Below are positions 9,122-17,184 of a stretch of DNA of 64,000 nucleotides, piece after piece. Below the pieces are notes generated by a model that saw nothing but the letters and a program-made list of their open reading frames with translations, did no database searches and was not told the origin of the DNA. Where the stretch lies: assembly GCF_020532645.1 (NCBI RefSeq), contig NZ_JAJAUZ010000002.1, positions 124,001 to 188,000 of the forward strand, given 5' to 3'. Source of the stretch: Streptomyces bambusae. GTDB lineage: Bacteria > Actinomycetota > Actinomycetes > Streptomycetales > Streptomycetaceae. The translations under genes were made by a program, and so were the position numbers. The first letter of the stretch is position 1. Every line of letters begins with the position of its first letter.

Positions 9122-9532
9122 TCAGCGCGCCCGCGCGGCCGGGGCAGCGGGTGCGGGAGCCGGCAGGGCGGGCGTGGCGGGGGCTTGCTCGGCGGGCGCG
9201 GGGGCGCGGTGCAGGCTCTGCAGGACGGCGGAGGTGTGCCGGGCCTGGGAGTCGCGGATGGCGACGGCTTCGCCGATGCGGCGGGCGCAGTCGAGGAGGT
9301 GTCCGGCGGTGAAGCGGCCGATCTCGCGGTCGGGGTGGGTCAGCTGGCGCAGGCGCTCGGCCTGGAAGGCGATGTCGCGTTCGGCGAACTCGACCGCGGA
9401 CAGGGAGCCGAGGAGCGCGGCCAGCATGCTGGGGTGGCCGGTGGCGTCCGCGTGGGCTTCGAGTTCGGCGCGGGGCCGGCCGTAGAGGGATTCGATCCGT
9501 TCGGTGATGGCTTGGGAGGTGCGGTGGGGCAA
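9122..9532 (-). CDS. Small helical protein, IE-x2-YG paralogue family
   Basis: 136 residues from a TTG at 9530-9532, directly abutting the upstream TGA. The N-terminal motif ITERIESLYGRPRAELEAHA and the later IGEAVAIRDSQARHTSAVLQ are shared in pattern with the products of the next two upstream genes and with the gene at 11.4-12.1 kb. It is predicted all-helical with an Ala/Pro tail. Its function is unknown. Confidence 0.7.
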   Translation of the reverse strand: MPHRTSQAITERIESLYGRPRAELEAHADATGHPSMLAALLGSLSAVEFAERDIAFQAERLRQLTHPDREIGRFTAGHLLDCARRIGEAVAIRDSQARHTSAVLQSLHRAPAPAEQAPATPALPAPAPAAPAARAR

Positions 9533-9979
9533 TCAGCGGCCTCTCGTTGCGGGCTGTGGCGGTAAGGCGGCCGGGGCTGGACGGGGACTCAGCCGGGCTG
9601 CGAGACGAGACTGGTCGAATGCGACCGGCCGGCGGGGAGGGTTGGTCGGCGCCGGCATGGTCTTAAGGAGCCAGCCCAGAGCGGTGAGGTACTCGCCGCG
9701 GGCGGACAGGGCGGCGTCCATCCACTGCGAGTCCATCCGCAGTTGATCTGCGGACAGCTCGTTCATGTCCCGGTCCGGGGCCATGGCGGCATAGACGCGG
9801 CCCCGGACCCGGGCGACCTGTTCCTCGGTCAGTGCGAGGAAGGAACGCAGCTCCAGCGCCCGCGACACCGACGGCGGCGCGATCCCGGCCGCCGCCTGCT
9901 CGTACAGCTCGCCGACCGGGGCGCCGAAGACCTCTTCGAGACGGATGTCCTGGCTGGAGGGCTTGGTGGAAGCGCTCAT
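9533..9979 (-). CDS. Small helical protein, IE-x2-YG paralogue family
   Basis: 148 residues, ATG at 9977-9979 overlapping the preceding stop (ATGA). The repeated pattern appears as IRLEEVFGAPVGELYEQAAA near the N-terminus and MDAALSARGEYLTALGWLL later. It is mainly helical with a basic Pro-rich C-terminus. It belongs to a run of at least three translationally coupled paralogues. Confidence 0.7.
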   Translation of the reverse strand: MSASTKPSSQDIRLEEVFGAPVGELYEQAAAGIAPPSVSRALELRSFLALTEEQVARVRGRVYAAMAPDRDMNELSADQLRMDSQWMDAALSARGEYLTALGWLLKTMPAPTNPPRRPVAFDQSRLAARLSPRPAPAALPPQPATRGR

Positions 9980-10425
9980 CGCACAGCCCCCCTCACCGGC
10001 ACCGCAGTGGCGGCGGGCCGGGCAACCGGCGTGGTCCGGACGGCCGGAGCCAGTCCGTTGGTGCGTGCGGACCAGGCAGCGCGGTTGCCGGGGGCGTTGC
10101 CGTCGAGGAGGTAGCGCACGACCATGGCCCGGCCGTCGCGGACGGCGACCGCCGCGTTCACCTGGTGGGCCAGGGCCATGGCCGGGTCGTCCAGCTCTCC
10201 CGGGGTGCTGCCGAGTTCCTCGACGAGCGCGTCCTCGGCGCGGGTGAGGGCTTCCTGGGCATCGGTGAGATGCCCGTACCAGCGCAGGATCGTGGTCGTG
10301 CCGGGATCGGCGCCCGGTGCCGCCGTGACCGCGGCCCGCAGCTCGTCGGTGGTCATTCCGTAGCGGGCTTCGATCTGCTGGGTGATGACACCCACGACGT
10401 CGTCGGACTCCAGTGATTGGGACAC
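9976..10425 (-). CDS. Small helical protein, first gene of a long operon under the repeated palindrome
   Basis: 149 residues from a GTG at 10423-10425 with GGAGAGGA upstream. Sequence further upstream contains the palindrome and is leader. Motifs are ITQQIEARYGMTTDELRAAV and VNAAVAVRDGRAMVVRYLL, the clearest members of the shared helical pattern. The genes from here down to 2920 are mostly overlapping or closely spaced, so this is probably the head of the operon ending with the DUF317 and hypothetical genes. Confidence 0.75.
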   Translation of the reverse strand: MSQSLESDDVVGVITQQIEARYGMTTDELRAAVTAAPGADPGTTTILRWYGHLTDAQEALTRAEDALVEELGSTPGELDDPAMALAHQVNAAVAVRDGRAMVVRYLLDGNAPGNRAAWSARTNGLAPAVRTTPVARPAATAVPVRGAVR

Positions 10426-10531
10426 CGTGGACTCCTCTCCAGGAAAAGTGGGCATGCCTCGCCCAAGGCGACAGGCAGGGGTGGGAGGCCCGTGCGGCGT
10501 TACCCGCCGGGCTGATTCAAGAGTCCGGACA

Positions 10532-10565
10532 ATCCCCGGTTTGGCTAACCGGGGATGTGCTGTTA
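10532..10565 (-). promoter_or_regulatory. Repeated promoter-operator element, copy 1
   Basis: Read on the minus strand: a TAACAG box (10560-10565), five bases, CCCCGGTT, spacer AGCCA, AACCGGGG (10534-10554), then exactly 13 bases and TTGAAT. The arms extend to 10 bp (10532-10541 / 10547-10556). It lies about 110 bp before the GTG of the 10425 gene and reads in the same direction. Identical 21-bp cores occur at 14500 and 31858, so it is a dedicated site rather than a chance hairpin. It could act as an operator over the transcription start or as a 5' RNA hairpin. Confidence 0.75.
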
Positions 10566-10586
10566 CCTTCTCCGCCCGCAACACGG

Positions 10587-11315
10587 TCAGCGGGACCGTC
10601 CCGGATTCGGCCCTGGCGCAGGGGCCGGGGGGCGTGCCGGTGCCGCAGGCGTGCGCGCGACCGATGCCCGAAGCGCCGGCGGGGCCGGGAGCGGGGTGTC
10701 GCGGTCCTCCAGCCACGCGTCCGCCGCCTCGAAGGTCTCGAAGCCGCCCTCGCGCAGGGTGTGGGTCCAGGTGTCGGTGTCCACCTCCTCCAGCAGCACC
10801 CGGTACGGGTACGGCGCCAGTTCGTCGAGGGCCCGCAGCAGCACCGTGATCTCCGGCTTCGGGCCGTCGTCCTCGGTGTAGCTGAACAGGACGGCGAAGT
10901 TGTCCCCGTCGCCCATCAGCCGCCGCTCCAGGGCGACGGTGGTCTCGTCCGCGGGCCTGGACCCCATCCCTTCCGGCAGGCCGATGGCATCGGTGGGGCA
11001 GCCGCGCTTGATCAGCCAGGGCTGGGTCATCGAGACCAGCGGCAGGCGGACGAAGTCGGCCGTGAAGGTGCGGGCTGGGGTGTCGCGTGTGAGGTGGAGG
11101 GCGATCAGCTGCGGCTCGCCGGGGATGCCCCAGGTCGCGGTGCGGTCGTGGAGTACGAAGAAGCTGGTGCGCCCGTCCGGGCTGTGGTGGGAGGCCAGCA
11201 CACTCATCTCGTGGGATTCGCTCTCCACGGCGTCCCAGAAGCTCTCCCCCATCGCGGGGTCCGAGGGCTCAAGGCCGTCGAGTCGGAAGTCGGGCTCGTC
11301 ATCGGTCGGTGGCAA
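10587..11315 (-). CDS. Hypothetical acidic protein
   Basis: 242 residues from a TTG at 11313-11315 with no convincing Shine-Dalgarno, so the start is uncertain. It is acidic with mixed α/β character. Recognisable stretches are TSFFVLHDRTATWGIPGEP, FAVLFSYTEDDGPKPEITVLL and TWTHTLREGGFETFEAADAW. The last 40 residues are Ala/Pro-rich. It is the last gene of the operon that starts at 14428. No family was recognised. Confidence 0.65.
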   Translation of the reverse strand: MPPTDDEPDFRLDGLEPSDPAMGESFWDAVESESHEMSVLASHHSPDGRTSFFVLHDRTATWGIPGEPQLIALHLTRDTPARTFTADFVRLPLVSMTQPWLIKRGCPTDAIGLPEGMGSRPADETTVALERRLMGDGDNFAVLFSYTEDDGPKPEITVLLRALDELAPYPYRVLLEEVDTDTWTHTLREGGFETFEAADAWLEDRDTPLPAPPALRASVARTPAAPARPPAPAPGPNPGRSR

Positions 11316-11357
11316 GGAGGTCCGTTCGTCGTGCGTGAGGTGGGCGGGCGGGCGGAG

Positions 11358-12056
11358 TCAGCGATGGGCCCGCGCGGCGGGCGGCGGCCAGGCACCGGTG
11401 CGGACGGCCGGAGGGGGCCCGGGCGCGTTCGTGCGCCGGGGGCCGGTGAGCGTGGCGCGTCCGACCTCGGTCAGGGTGAGGGGGACCCCGGCGTGGACGG
11501 GCCGGGAGGCATCCCGCGCGACCAGGCCTGCTGACTCGAGGCGTTGGAGTGCCGAGTAGGCGATGCGGGTGCCTGAGGAGGTGATGACCGACAGCCGCTG
11601 GGTGAGCAGGTTTTCGTGGAGTTTGGCTCCGCGGGCGATGGCCAGGAGCGCGGCAGTGTCCGGGGCCGACAGGTCCGGTGCCGCGCTGGTGTCCGGCTGT
11701 GCGGGGCTGGCGGACTGAAGTTTGACCAGGGCGGCGAGGACGGCGTCGCGGTGGGTGTCGCGGGTGGCGGCGGCCTGCCGCAGGTGGCCGATGGACCGGT
11801 CGATGCGGTCCGCGAGCGTGGTGTCCACGACAGGCTCGTCGAACAGGAGCCGGCGCAGGTGTTCGCGGTGGTAGTCCACGGCGTGCTGTGCCTGCCGCAT
11901 CAGCCGGTGGGCGTCGGCCAGGGCCGCCGTCGGCTCGCCGAGCAGGCCGCGTTCGTGGTATTCGGCGAGGCCGGTCACGCTGTGACCGGTGACGGCCTGG
12001 ATCTGGTCGGCAAGCGCCGCATCCGGCGCTGAAGAGGAGGCGGGTGTGGTGGAGAT
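11358..12056 (-). CDS. Helical module fused to a winged-helix DNA-binding domain
   Basis: About 232 residues. No ATG, GTG or TTG lies near the start of the conserved frame. An ATC at 12054-12056 sits six bases after GGGAG and is the best start candidate. The N-terminal half (LADQIQAVTGHSVTGL, RQAAATRDTHRDAVLAALVK) matches the helical paralogues at 9.1-10.4 kb. The C-terminal half (DTAALLAIARGAKLHENLLT, SALQRLESAGLVARD, PLTLTEVGRATLTG) is a winged helix of the HxlR/PadR kind. The fusion suggests that the helical modules serve a regulatory system. Confidence 0.65.
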   Translation of the reverse strand: MSTTPASSSAPDAALADQIQAVTGHSVTGLAEYHERGLLGEPTAALADAHRLMRQAQHAVDYHREHLRRLLFDEPVVDTTLADRIDRSIGHLRQAAATRDTHRDAVLAALVKLQSASPAQPDTSAAPDLSAPDTAALLAIARGAKLHENLLTQRLSVITSSGTRIAYSALQRLESAGLVARDASRPVHAGVPLTLTEVGRATLTGPRRTNAPGPPPAVRTGAWPPPAARAHR

Positions 12057-12607
12057 GGGCGGCTCCCGAAGGTGAGGGAAACGGTCGGAGGTGGGCCGAA
12101 CGGCGTGCGTCGGCTCCTGAGCTGTACGCGGACGTCCACGTGGCTGCCGTGCGGTGTCTGCGTGGCGGGACCGAGGCGGTGCAGGAGGCGGAGTATCGGT
12201 GTGTTCGACGCCGCGGTGTAGACCGACAGGGTGTGGGCGCCGCTGCTGCGGGCGTGCGCGGCGGCGTGGTAGGCCATCAGCGTCCCGATGCCTCGCTGCT
12301 GCTCGGCGTCGGCGACCTGCAGGCCGAGATCCACTACCCTCGGCTCGCCGCTGAGGCGTCCGGCGGTGGCCACTGCGGTCAACTGCCCGGTGGCATCGAG
12401 GCCGAGCCATGTCGTACCAGCGGCCAGCAGGCGTTCGATATCGCGGATCGCGACGCGGGTCCGCCCCCACCGCAGGTGAAGACCGGCAGGTGAGCAGCGA
12501 CGGCGGAACGCGTCGATGGGGGCGATGTCCGAGGTCCCAGCCCGCCGGATGCTGGCGAGCACAACGGTGTGGGACGGTCTGGGGCGTGGGGTGGTGGGGC
12601 GGTTCAG
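11975..12607 (-). CDS. GNAT-family N-acetyltransferase
   Basis: 210 residues if it starts at the CTG (12605-12607) overlapping the upstream TGA (CTGA). A GTG at 12562 is the alternative. The GNAT core is clear: RVVDLGLQVADAEQQRGIGT (acetyl-CoA pyrophosphate-binding Q-R-x-x-G-x-G/T region), then AYHAAAHARSSGAHTLSVYT and NTPILRLLHRLG. The C-terminal 40 residues are Pro/Arg-rich and overlap the next gene by about 80 bp. The true end may therefore be earlier or shifted. The substrate is unknown. Confidence 0.7.
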   Translation of the reverse strand: MNRPTTPRPRPSHTVVLASIRRAGTSDIAPIDAFRRRCSPAGLHLRWGRTRVAIRDIERLLAAGTTWLGLDATGQLTAVATAGRLSGEPRVVDLGLQVADAEQQRGIGTLMAYHAAAHARSSGAHTLSVYTAASNTPILRLLHRLGPATQTPHGSHVDVRVQLRSRRTPFGPPPTVSLTFGSRPSPPHPPPLQRRMRRLPTRSRPSPVTA

Positions 12608-13293
12608 TAGAGGTCTTCGCCCCACGCCGCCGAGACGAAGGCGGTGCGGCGGTAGGACTTGCGGCGCCGGCCGTCCGGCAGGGTGATGTCGCGGGTCTGT
12701 ATCTCGTACGGGGCCAGGAGCTGGGCCAGTCGGGGCTGAGTGAGGTCGGCGTAGGACCAGCGGCCCTCCGCGGTGCCGGGCAGGAGGCGCAGTCCGTCCA
12801 CCAGGTCCGCCGACGCCAGCGCGTCCGGATCGCCGAGCGTGCAGAACACCACCAGGCACGCATCCAGCAGGTCGGCCGGTTCCGCGCCTGCCTGCCGGCA
12901 GGAGCCGTTCTCCGGACCCTGCCCGCACGGGAGGCACTCGGGTTCTGCCGGGGCGTCTCCGCTCGGGCGGCAGCAGTCCGCGTCCGCATCGGACTCGCCC
13001 TCGGCGGTCGGGGTGCTGCCGGTGACCGGGGCGCAGGGGGCGGACAGCAGGAGGGACAGCTCGACGCCGGCGGCGAGGCGGTCGAGGAGGAGCTCGGTGT
13101 ACTCCTCGACGTACGTCTGGGGCGAGGTGTTCTCGGGCAGCGGCCGGGAGAACCTCTCCAGGAGCTGGCCTTCGAGGTGCTGGACGGTGGTGTGGGCGTC
13201 CAGGAGGGCCCGGTGGTGGGGGTTCTCCGGCTTGGGCTGCGTCCCGAGGAGGGTGTGGGCGAAGGCGTCGAGGAGGTTGGGGTGGGTCGTCAA
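12604..13293 (-). CDS. Cysteine-containing protein with DUF3631-like C-terminus
   Basis: 229 residues from a TTG at 13291-13293 that overlaps the upstream stop (TTGA). An N-terminal helical part is followed by a cysteine cluster (DCCRPSG, ECLPCGQGPENGSC), possibly metal-binding. The C-terminus (RLAQLLAPYEIQTRDITLPD, then SYRRTAF) resembles the last part of DUF3631 proteins, which are found on actinobacterial plasmids beside replication functions. It lacks the DUF3631 ATPase-associated region, so it would be a truncated relative. That assignment is tentative. Confidence 0.6.
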   Translation of the reverse strand: MTTHPNLLDAFAHTLLGTQPKPENPHHRALLDAHTTVQHLEGQLLERFSRPLPENTSPQTYVEEYTELLLDRLAAGVELSLLLSAPCAPVTGSTPTAEGESDADADCCRPSGDAPAEPECLPCGQGPENGSCRQAGAEPADLLDACLVVFCTLGDPDALASADLVDGLRLLPGTAEGRWSYADLTQPRLAQLLAPYEIQTRDITLPDGRRRKSYRRTAFVSAAWGEDLY

Positions 13294-13781
13294 CGGGTGT
13301 GGCCTTTCGTGGTGAGGGGGGTGGGTGCGGGCTGGGGCAGGCCCGGCAGCGCGTACGGCGCAGGGCCGGGTTTGGGGACGGGCCGGTAGCCGGCCAGCTG
13401 GGGGGAGCGGGCGCGGGCGGCGTGGGTGAGCGCGCTGACCGGGCGCCGCTTGATGCCCAGGCGGGCGGCGGCAGTGTTGTAGACGTCGTGGCGGTCCCGC
13501 GGGCGGATGGCGACCACGTGGATCTCGGTGCGGTGCGCGGAGCCCGCTGGCGCCGGCCGCTGGGCGTAGACGATGCGCCATGCGGCACGGCTGTCGACGT
13601 AGAGCTTGCGCAGGCCGGCGAGGTCGCCGGTGAGCTTGCCGCCGAACAGGCTGGCGTTGACCACGTCCTGGAGCTGGGCGAGGGCCAGGTCGCGGATGTC
13701 GCCGGGGGCGGCGAGCAGGTCGTTCAGGGCCCGCGGGTCGAAGCTGAGGCCGAACGCAGGCCGGGGCTCGGGCCCGCTCAC
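13290..13781 (-). CDS. RelE/ParE-like protein with disordered tail
   Basis: 163 residues, GTG at 13779-13781 overlapping the DUF4913 stop (GTGA). The segment DLAGLRKLYVDSRAAWRIVY, then TEIHVVAIRPRDRHDVYNTA, follows the β-strand and C-terminal helix pattern of RelE/ParE toxins (cf. WRIVY ... V..I..R...Y). No antitoxin gene is adjacent in the usual arrangement, so it may be a domesticated or regulatory RelE fold. The tail is Pro-rich. Confidence 0.6.
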   Translation of the reverse strand: MSGPEPRPAFGLSFDPRALNDLLAAPGDIRDLALAQLQDVVNASLFGGKLTGDLAGLRKLYVDSRAAWRIVYAQRPAPAGSAHRTEIHVVAIRPRDRHDVYNTAAARLGIKRRPVSALTHAARARSPQLAGYRPVPKPGPAPYALPGLPQPAPTPLTTKGHTR

Positions 13782-14428
13782 GACTCGCCCCCGTCCGGTG
13801 CCGCTGCGCCTGCCGGGTCCGGGATCGAGGCGCGGCTGGATCGGCCGGGGCCGCGCAGGAGACGGTGGGCGGGCCGGTCCGGATCGGTCTGGCAGGCCGA
13901 GAGAGGTCCGCCCGGTGCGCGGACGGCGGCCATGGTGTGGGTGAGGAAGTCCCGGTGCCACACCGCCATCCCGGACTGGCCCGCGTCGGGTTCCTTGTGC
14001 TGGAGGTAGGCCATCCACAGGGCGTGCAGCCAGGCCACCACGTCCAGGTGCTCCTGCCACTGCCCGCACCACGGCGCGGCGGTGGTGACCTCCGCGCCGT
14101 AGACGCGTATCAGGAAGTCCTCGACCCAGTCCGTGAGCGTGTCGAGTTCGTTCTCGTACTCCTCGCCCTCCAGTTCCAGGATCGGCCGCGGCTCCGGCGG
14201 GAGCGCAGGCGGTACGGGCATCCCCGGCATGCCGGGGAGCGAGGGCATGGCGAAGCCGGGGAAGGACATCGGGTCGGGAGCGGTGGCCAGGCTGTCAAGC
14301 TGGCGGGCCTGTTCGGCGGAGCGGTCCAGGAGTTTGAGGACGCTGGCCTGGATGCTTTCCAGCTCGGCTTCCGGTATCCGGACCGGCTCCAGTTCCTCGC
14401 CGCCGGTGGCATCTGGTGATTCGTGCAC
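13778..14428 (-). CDS. DUF4913 domain protein
   Basis: 216 residues, GTG at 14426-14428. The N-terminus has a Glu-rich helix and a Pro/Met-rich linker. The DUF4913 core is LTDWVEDFLIRVYG, then WCGQWQEHLDVVAWLHALWM, then GMAVWHRDFLTHTM. This domain is common on Streptomyces conjugative elements, but its role is not known. It is the first gene of an operon running down to 10587 and is preceded by copy 2 of the repeated palindrome. Confidence 0.75.
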   Translation of the reverse strand: MHESPDATGGEELEPVRIPEAELESIQASVLKLLDRSAEQARQLDSLATAPDPMSFPGFAMPSLPGMPGMPVPPALPPEPRPILELEGEEYENELDTLTDWVEDFLIRVYGAEVTTAAPWCGQWQEHLDVVAWLHALWMAYLQHKEPDAGQSGMAVWHRDFLTHTMAAVRAPGGPLSACQTDPDRPAHRLLRGPGRSSRASIPDPAGAAAPDGGES

Positions 14429-14491
14429 GGGAAAGGGATCTCCTCGCAGCCGTAGAGGGCATGGGGAATTCGGGAAGGGACTTCAACGATC

Positions 14492-14531
14492 CACGGGATC
14501 CCCGGTTTGGCTAACCGGGGATCCCGTGTTA
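14492..14531 (-). promoter_or_regulatory. Repeated promoter-operator element, copy 2
   Basis: On the minus strand: TAACAC (14526-14531), five bases, the 21-bp core (14500-14520), 13 bases, TTGAAG. The arms extend to a perfect 16 bp, CACGGGATCCCCGGTT (14492-14507) and its complement (14513-14528), around a 5-nt spacer. It lies about 70 bp upstream of the DUF4913 start. The same spacing of TAACA box, palindrome and TTGAA is seen at copy 1. Confidence 0.75.
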
Positions 14532-14603
14532 CAAAGCCCGGCAACCGGACAGGAACGGGAGTCGAACCCTCGGGAATCCGCCCCCGTGAGAGGGTGGGCG
14601 GTA

Positions 14604-15359
14604 TCAGGCGGACAGGGTGAAGTCGTCCTGGGTGAGGGTGTGCTGGAGTGTTTCGGTGAGCCGGCCGGTGGCGATCTCGGCGTAGTGCTTGGTCTTTTCC
14701 ACGCCGATGAAGTCGCGGCCCTCCAGCAGGGCGGCGACGCCGGTGGAGCCGGAGCCGGCGCAGAAGTCCAGCACGGTGCCGCCGGGTGGGCTGATCTTGA
14801 CCAGCTCCCGCATCACTTGCACGGGCTTCTGCGTGATGTGCTGACGGTTCTTGCCCGAGGGCTGGGAGGCCGAGTACAGGCCGGGCAGGTAGACCTCGTT
14901 CCGGTCCCCGTCGATGGCTCCGTTGGAGCCCCAGACGATGAACTCGCAGTTCTGGGTGAAGCGGCCCTTCTGCGGCCTGGCCTGCGGCTTGTGCCAGGCA
15001 AGGACACCGCGCCACAGCCATCCGGCGGCCTGGAGCGCGTCGGTGGTGACGGGCAGCTGGCGCCAGTCGGTGAACAGCAGCGCCGTCCCGCCGGTACGGG
15101 TGAGGCGGTGGGCCTCGGTCATGATCTGGGTGAGCCAGAAGCCGTAGGAGCGCTGGTCCATGTTCTCGCCGGTGAAGTCCGGCAGGCTGTGGCCCGCGTC
15201 CGCGGAGGTGTACTTCTGGCGTGCCGTCCGGGAGGTGCGCTCCTTCGCGGTCCGCCCGCCGGAGTTGTACGGCGGGTCGGTGATGACGGAGTCGACGCAG
15301 TCGTCCGGGAGGGTGGACAGGACGCCGAGCGCGTCACCCTGGTGCAGGGAGAAAGGCAA
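14604..15359 (-). CDS. DNA amino-methyltransferase (N4-C or N6-A)
   Basis: 251 residues from a TTG at 15357-15359 (LPFSLHQGDALGVL). Motif IV is VITDPPYNSGG (about 30-40). The SAM-binding motif I, LDFCAGSGSTGVAAL, lies near the C-terminus, giving the order of β-type amino-methyltransferases. ITQKPVQVMRELV is motif X-like. No restriction enzyme gene is adjacent, so it may be an orphan enzyme that protects or marks the element during transfer. The last residues, TLTQDDFTLSA, are nearly identical to the tail of the unrelated C5 methyltransferase at 43.3 kb. Confidence 0.85.
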   Translation of the reverse strand: MPFSLHQGDALGVLSTLPDDCVDSVITDPPYNSGGRTAKERTSRTARQKYTSADAGHSLPDFTGENMDQRSYGFWLTQIMTEAHRLTRTGGTALLFTDWRQLPVTTDALQAAGWLWRGVLAWHKPQARPQKGRFTQNCEFIVWGSNGAIDGDRNEVYLPGLYSASQPSGKNRQHITQKPVQVMRELVKISPPGGTVLDFCAGSGSTGVAALLEGRDFIGVEKTKHYAEIATGRLTETLQHTLTQDDFTLSA

Positions 15360-15491
15360 AGAGAGACCCCAATTCAGGTCGGGAAAGGGATGGGACTCCC
15401 CAGAACGCGCCAATAGGACACACGCCAGCCGGGCAGTATGCGGGCATGGCAAGGCCACGGCAGAAAGCGCCGGCAGTTGCAAGGGGGAGTC

Positions 15492-15604
15492 CCAAAACTG
15501 TAGGGCACGATCCCCGGTTGACCACGGTCGCCGCCAAAACCCTTGAAATAGAGCCTTGATCATCAATTTCTTGGTCAACCGGGGATCGGCACCTACAGTT
15601 TTGG
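15492..15604. promoter_or_regulatory. Large nested inverted repeat between the two divergent arms
   Basis: The outer arms CCAAAACTGTAGG (15492-15504) and its complement (15592-15604) are 13 bp. The inner arms GATCCCCGGTTGACCA (15509-15524) and its complement (15572-15587) are 16 bp. Both sides have a 4-nt gap between outer and inner arm. The 47-nt centre is AT-rich for this DNA and holds a perfect palindrome TTGATCATCAA (15556-15566). The inner arms contain CCCCGGTT-GA-CCA, a variant of the palindrome at the other transcription units (CCCCGGTT-AG-CCA). It is likely a divergent promoter/operator. A replication or transfer origin is possible. Confidence 0.75.
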
Positions 15605-15909
15605 AACCGCCCCGGCACGCACCGACTGCCGGATGGCCTCCCCCACCCATGCCCTCACGGAGGATCCCTGTGCCCAGGCACACCTGACCCCAGGCCCTGC
15701 CACGCCGGAACGAGAGACAACTCGAACCGGCCCGCCGCAGGGCACCAGATCACCCATCACCCGGCACGACGCGCCCTTCTCACACACACCACGGACCGCA
15801 CGGCCGGGCTTCACTCACCAAGGACACCGTTATGACGCACGCCTGCCCTGACCTGCCTGAATCCCGGCCGCCGGCACCGACCGGCGAGCGGGGAGGCGCA
15901 CCGGATTGA
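15605..15909 (+). other. Leader region with two possible coupled small ORFs
   Basis: About 300 bp separate the nested repeat from the transglycosylase gene. A GGAGG at 15658-15663 precedes a CTG (15668) that opens 55 codons. That frame's TGA (15833-15835) overlaps an ATG at 15832. The second frame encodes 25 residues (MTHACPDLPESRPPAPTGER) and ends at 15909, overlapping the TTG of the next gene. The chain of overlaps is suggestive, but codon usage does not clearly favour these frames over others. The region may simply be leader RNA. Confidence 0.35.
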
Positions 15910-17054
15910 AGGCCGTAGCCGCCGCTCTCGGCGTCGTCTGCCTCTCCCCTCTCCTCCTCGCCGGCACCGCCGCCATCGCGGCGGCCGGAAGCGCCGGTGC
16001 CTCCCGGTCCGCGAACTGCACCCCCGGCGGCGGCACCGTCGACTCCGGTGCCGTCGCCCGGCAGGTCGCGGCCATCCTCGGCGGCCAAGGCGCCGACCAG
16101 AACGTTCGCGTCGAAGGCCTGGAACTGCCCGCCGAGCAGATCCCGCACGCCAAGACCATCGTGGCCACCGGCATCGCGATGAAGGTGCCCGAGCGCGGGC
16201 AGGTCGTCGCTCTCGCCACCGCCATCCAGGAATCCCGCCTGCGCAACCTCACCTACGGTGACCGCGATTCGCTGGGGCTGTTCCAGCAGCGGCCCAGCCA
16301 GGGCTGGGGAACCCCCGAGCAGATCCGCGACCCCGTCTACGCCTCCACCCGCTTCTACAAGGGGCTGCTGGAGGTCAACGGCTGGCAGCAGATGACGATC
16401 ACCCAGGCCGCCCAGGCCGTACAGCGCTCCGGCTACCCGGACGCCTACGCCCAGTGGGAGCCTCTCGCCCGGGCGCTGCAGCAGGCCATCGTCAAGACCC
16501 TCCCGAACGGCGGCCAGAACGGGCCCGGCCAACCCGACACCGGAAGCGGCGCGGGCACGGCAGGATCCGGCGGCTGCCGGCCGGGCGAGGACGGGTCCGG
16601 CTGGGGTGAAATCCCCGAAGGCGCGGTCCCCGACGGGTACAAGATCCCCGCCGATGCCTCTCCGAAGGCCCGCACCGCGATCGACTGGGCGATGCACCAG
16701 CTCGGCACGATGTACCAGTGGGGCGGCACCTGCCTCGCCCCGCGCGGGCCCGACCCGATGGGTCGCTGCGACTGCTCGAGCCTGATGCAGCAGGCGTACG
16801 CCAAGGCCGGTGTCCAGCTGACCCGCACCACGTACACCCAGGTCAAGGAAGGCGACCCGGTCCCGGCCAGTGCCCTGAGGCCCGGTGACCTGCTCTTCAC
16901 CCGCGGCACCGCCGCCGTGCCCGAGCACGTCGGCATGTACATGGGCGCCGGGCTCGTGATCAACGCGCCGAAGACCGGGCGTCCGGTGCGGATCGAGAAG
17001 GTCGGCGACTGGCAGATCCTCGCCGTCCGCCGCATCCCCGCGCTGGGCAGCTGA
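15906..17054 (+). CDS. VirB1-like lytic transglycosylase fused to NlpC/P60 peptidase
   Basis: 382 residues from a TTG at 15906-15908, nine bases after GGGGAGG. The N-terminus is a hydrophobic signal/anchor segment. A lytic transglycosylase-like domain follows (about 75-190: ATAIQESRLRNLTYGDRDS, LGLFQQRPSQGWG). The C-terminal NlpC/P60 domain (about 250-380) has catalytic Cys in GRCDCSSLMQQAY and His in PEHVGMYMG. It should cut peptidoglycan glycan strands and stem peptides to make room for the transfer apparatus. It is the first clear gene of the type IV secretion module. Confidence 0.9.
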   Translation: MKAVAAALGVVCLSPLLLAGTAAIAAAGSAGASRSANCTPGGGTVDSGAVARQVAAILGGQGADQNVRVEGLELPAEQIPHAKTIVATGIAMKVPERGQVVALATAIQESRLRNLTYGDRDSLGLFQQRPSQGWGTPEQIRDPVYASTRFYKGLLEVNGWQQMTITQAAQAVQRSGYPDAYAQWEPLARALQQAIVKTLPNGGQNGPGQPDTGSGAGTAGSGGCRPGEDGSGWGEIPEGAVPDGYKIPADASPKARTAIDWAMHQLGTMYQWGGTCLAPRGPDPMGRCDCSSLMQQAYAKAGVQLTRTTYTQVKEGDPVPASALRPGDLLFTRGTAAVPEHVGMYMGAGLVINAPKTGRPVRIEKVGDWQILAVRRIPALGS

Positions 17055-17184
17055 CCGCCGGCTACGCCCCGGCCTGATCCGGGCTCCCTCACGCGCCCCG
17101 AGCGCCCCTCGCGCCCCGAACGCGCTCTTCCCTTCCCCGTATTCCGCATGGCCGCTTTGCCCTGCGTACGCAAGGAGTTCCGCT

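Noticed and set aside
10534..10554. Reading the 21-bp palindromes as intrinsic terminators
   Set aside because: They precede operons at fixed distance from conserved flanking boxes, are directional and lack a T-tract. Copy 1 does lie 33 bp beyond the stop of the 10587 gene, so a double role cannot be fully excluded.
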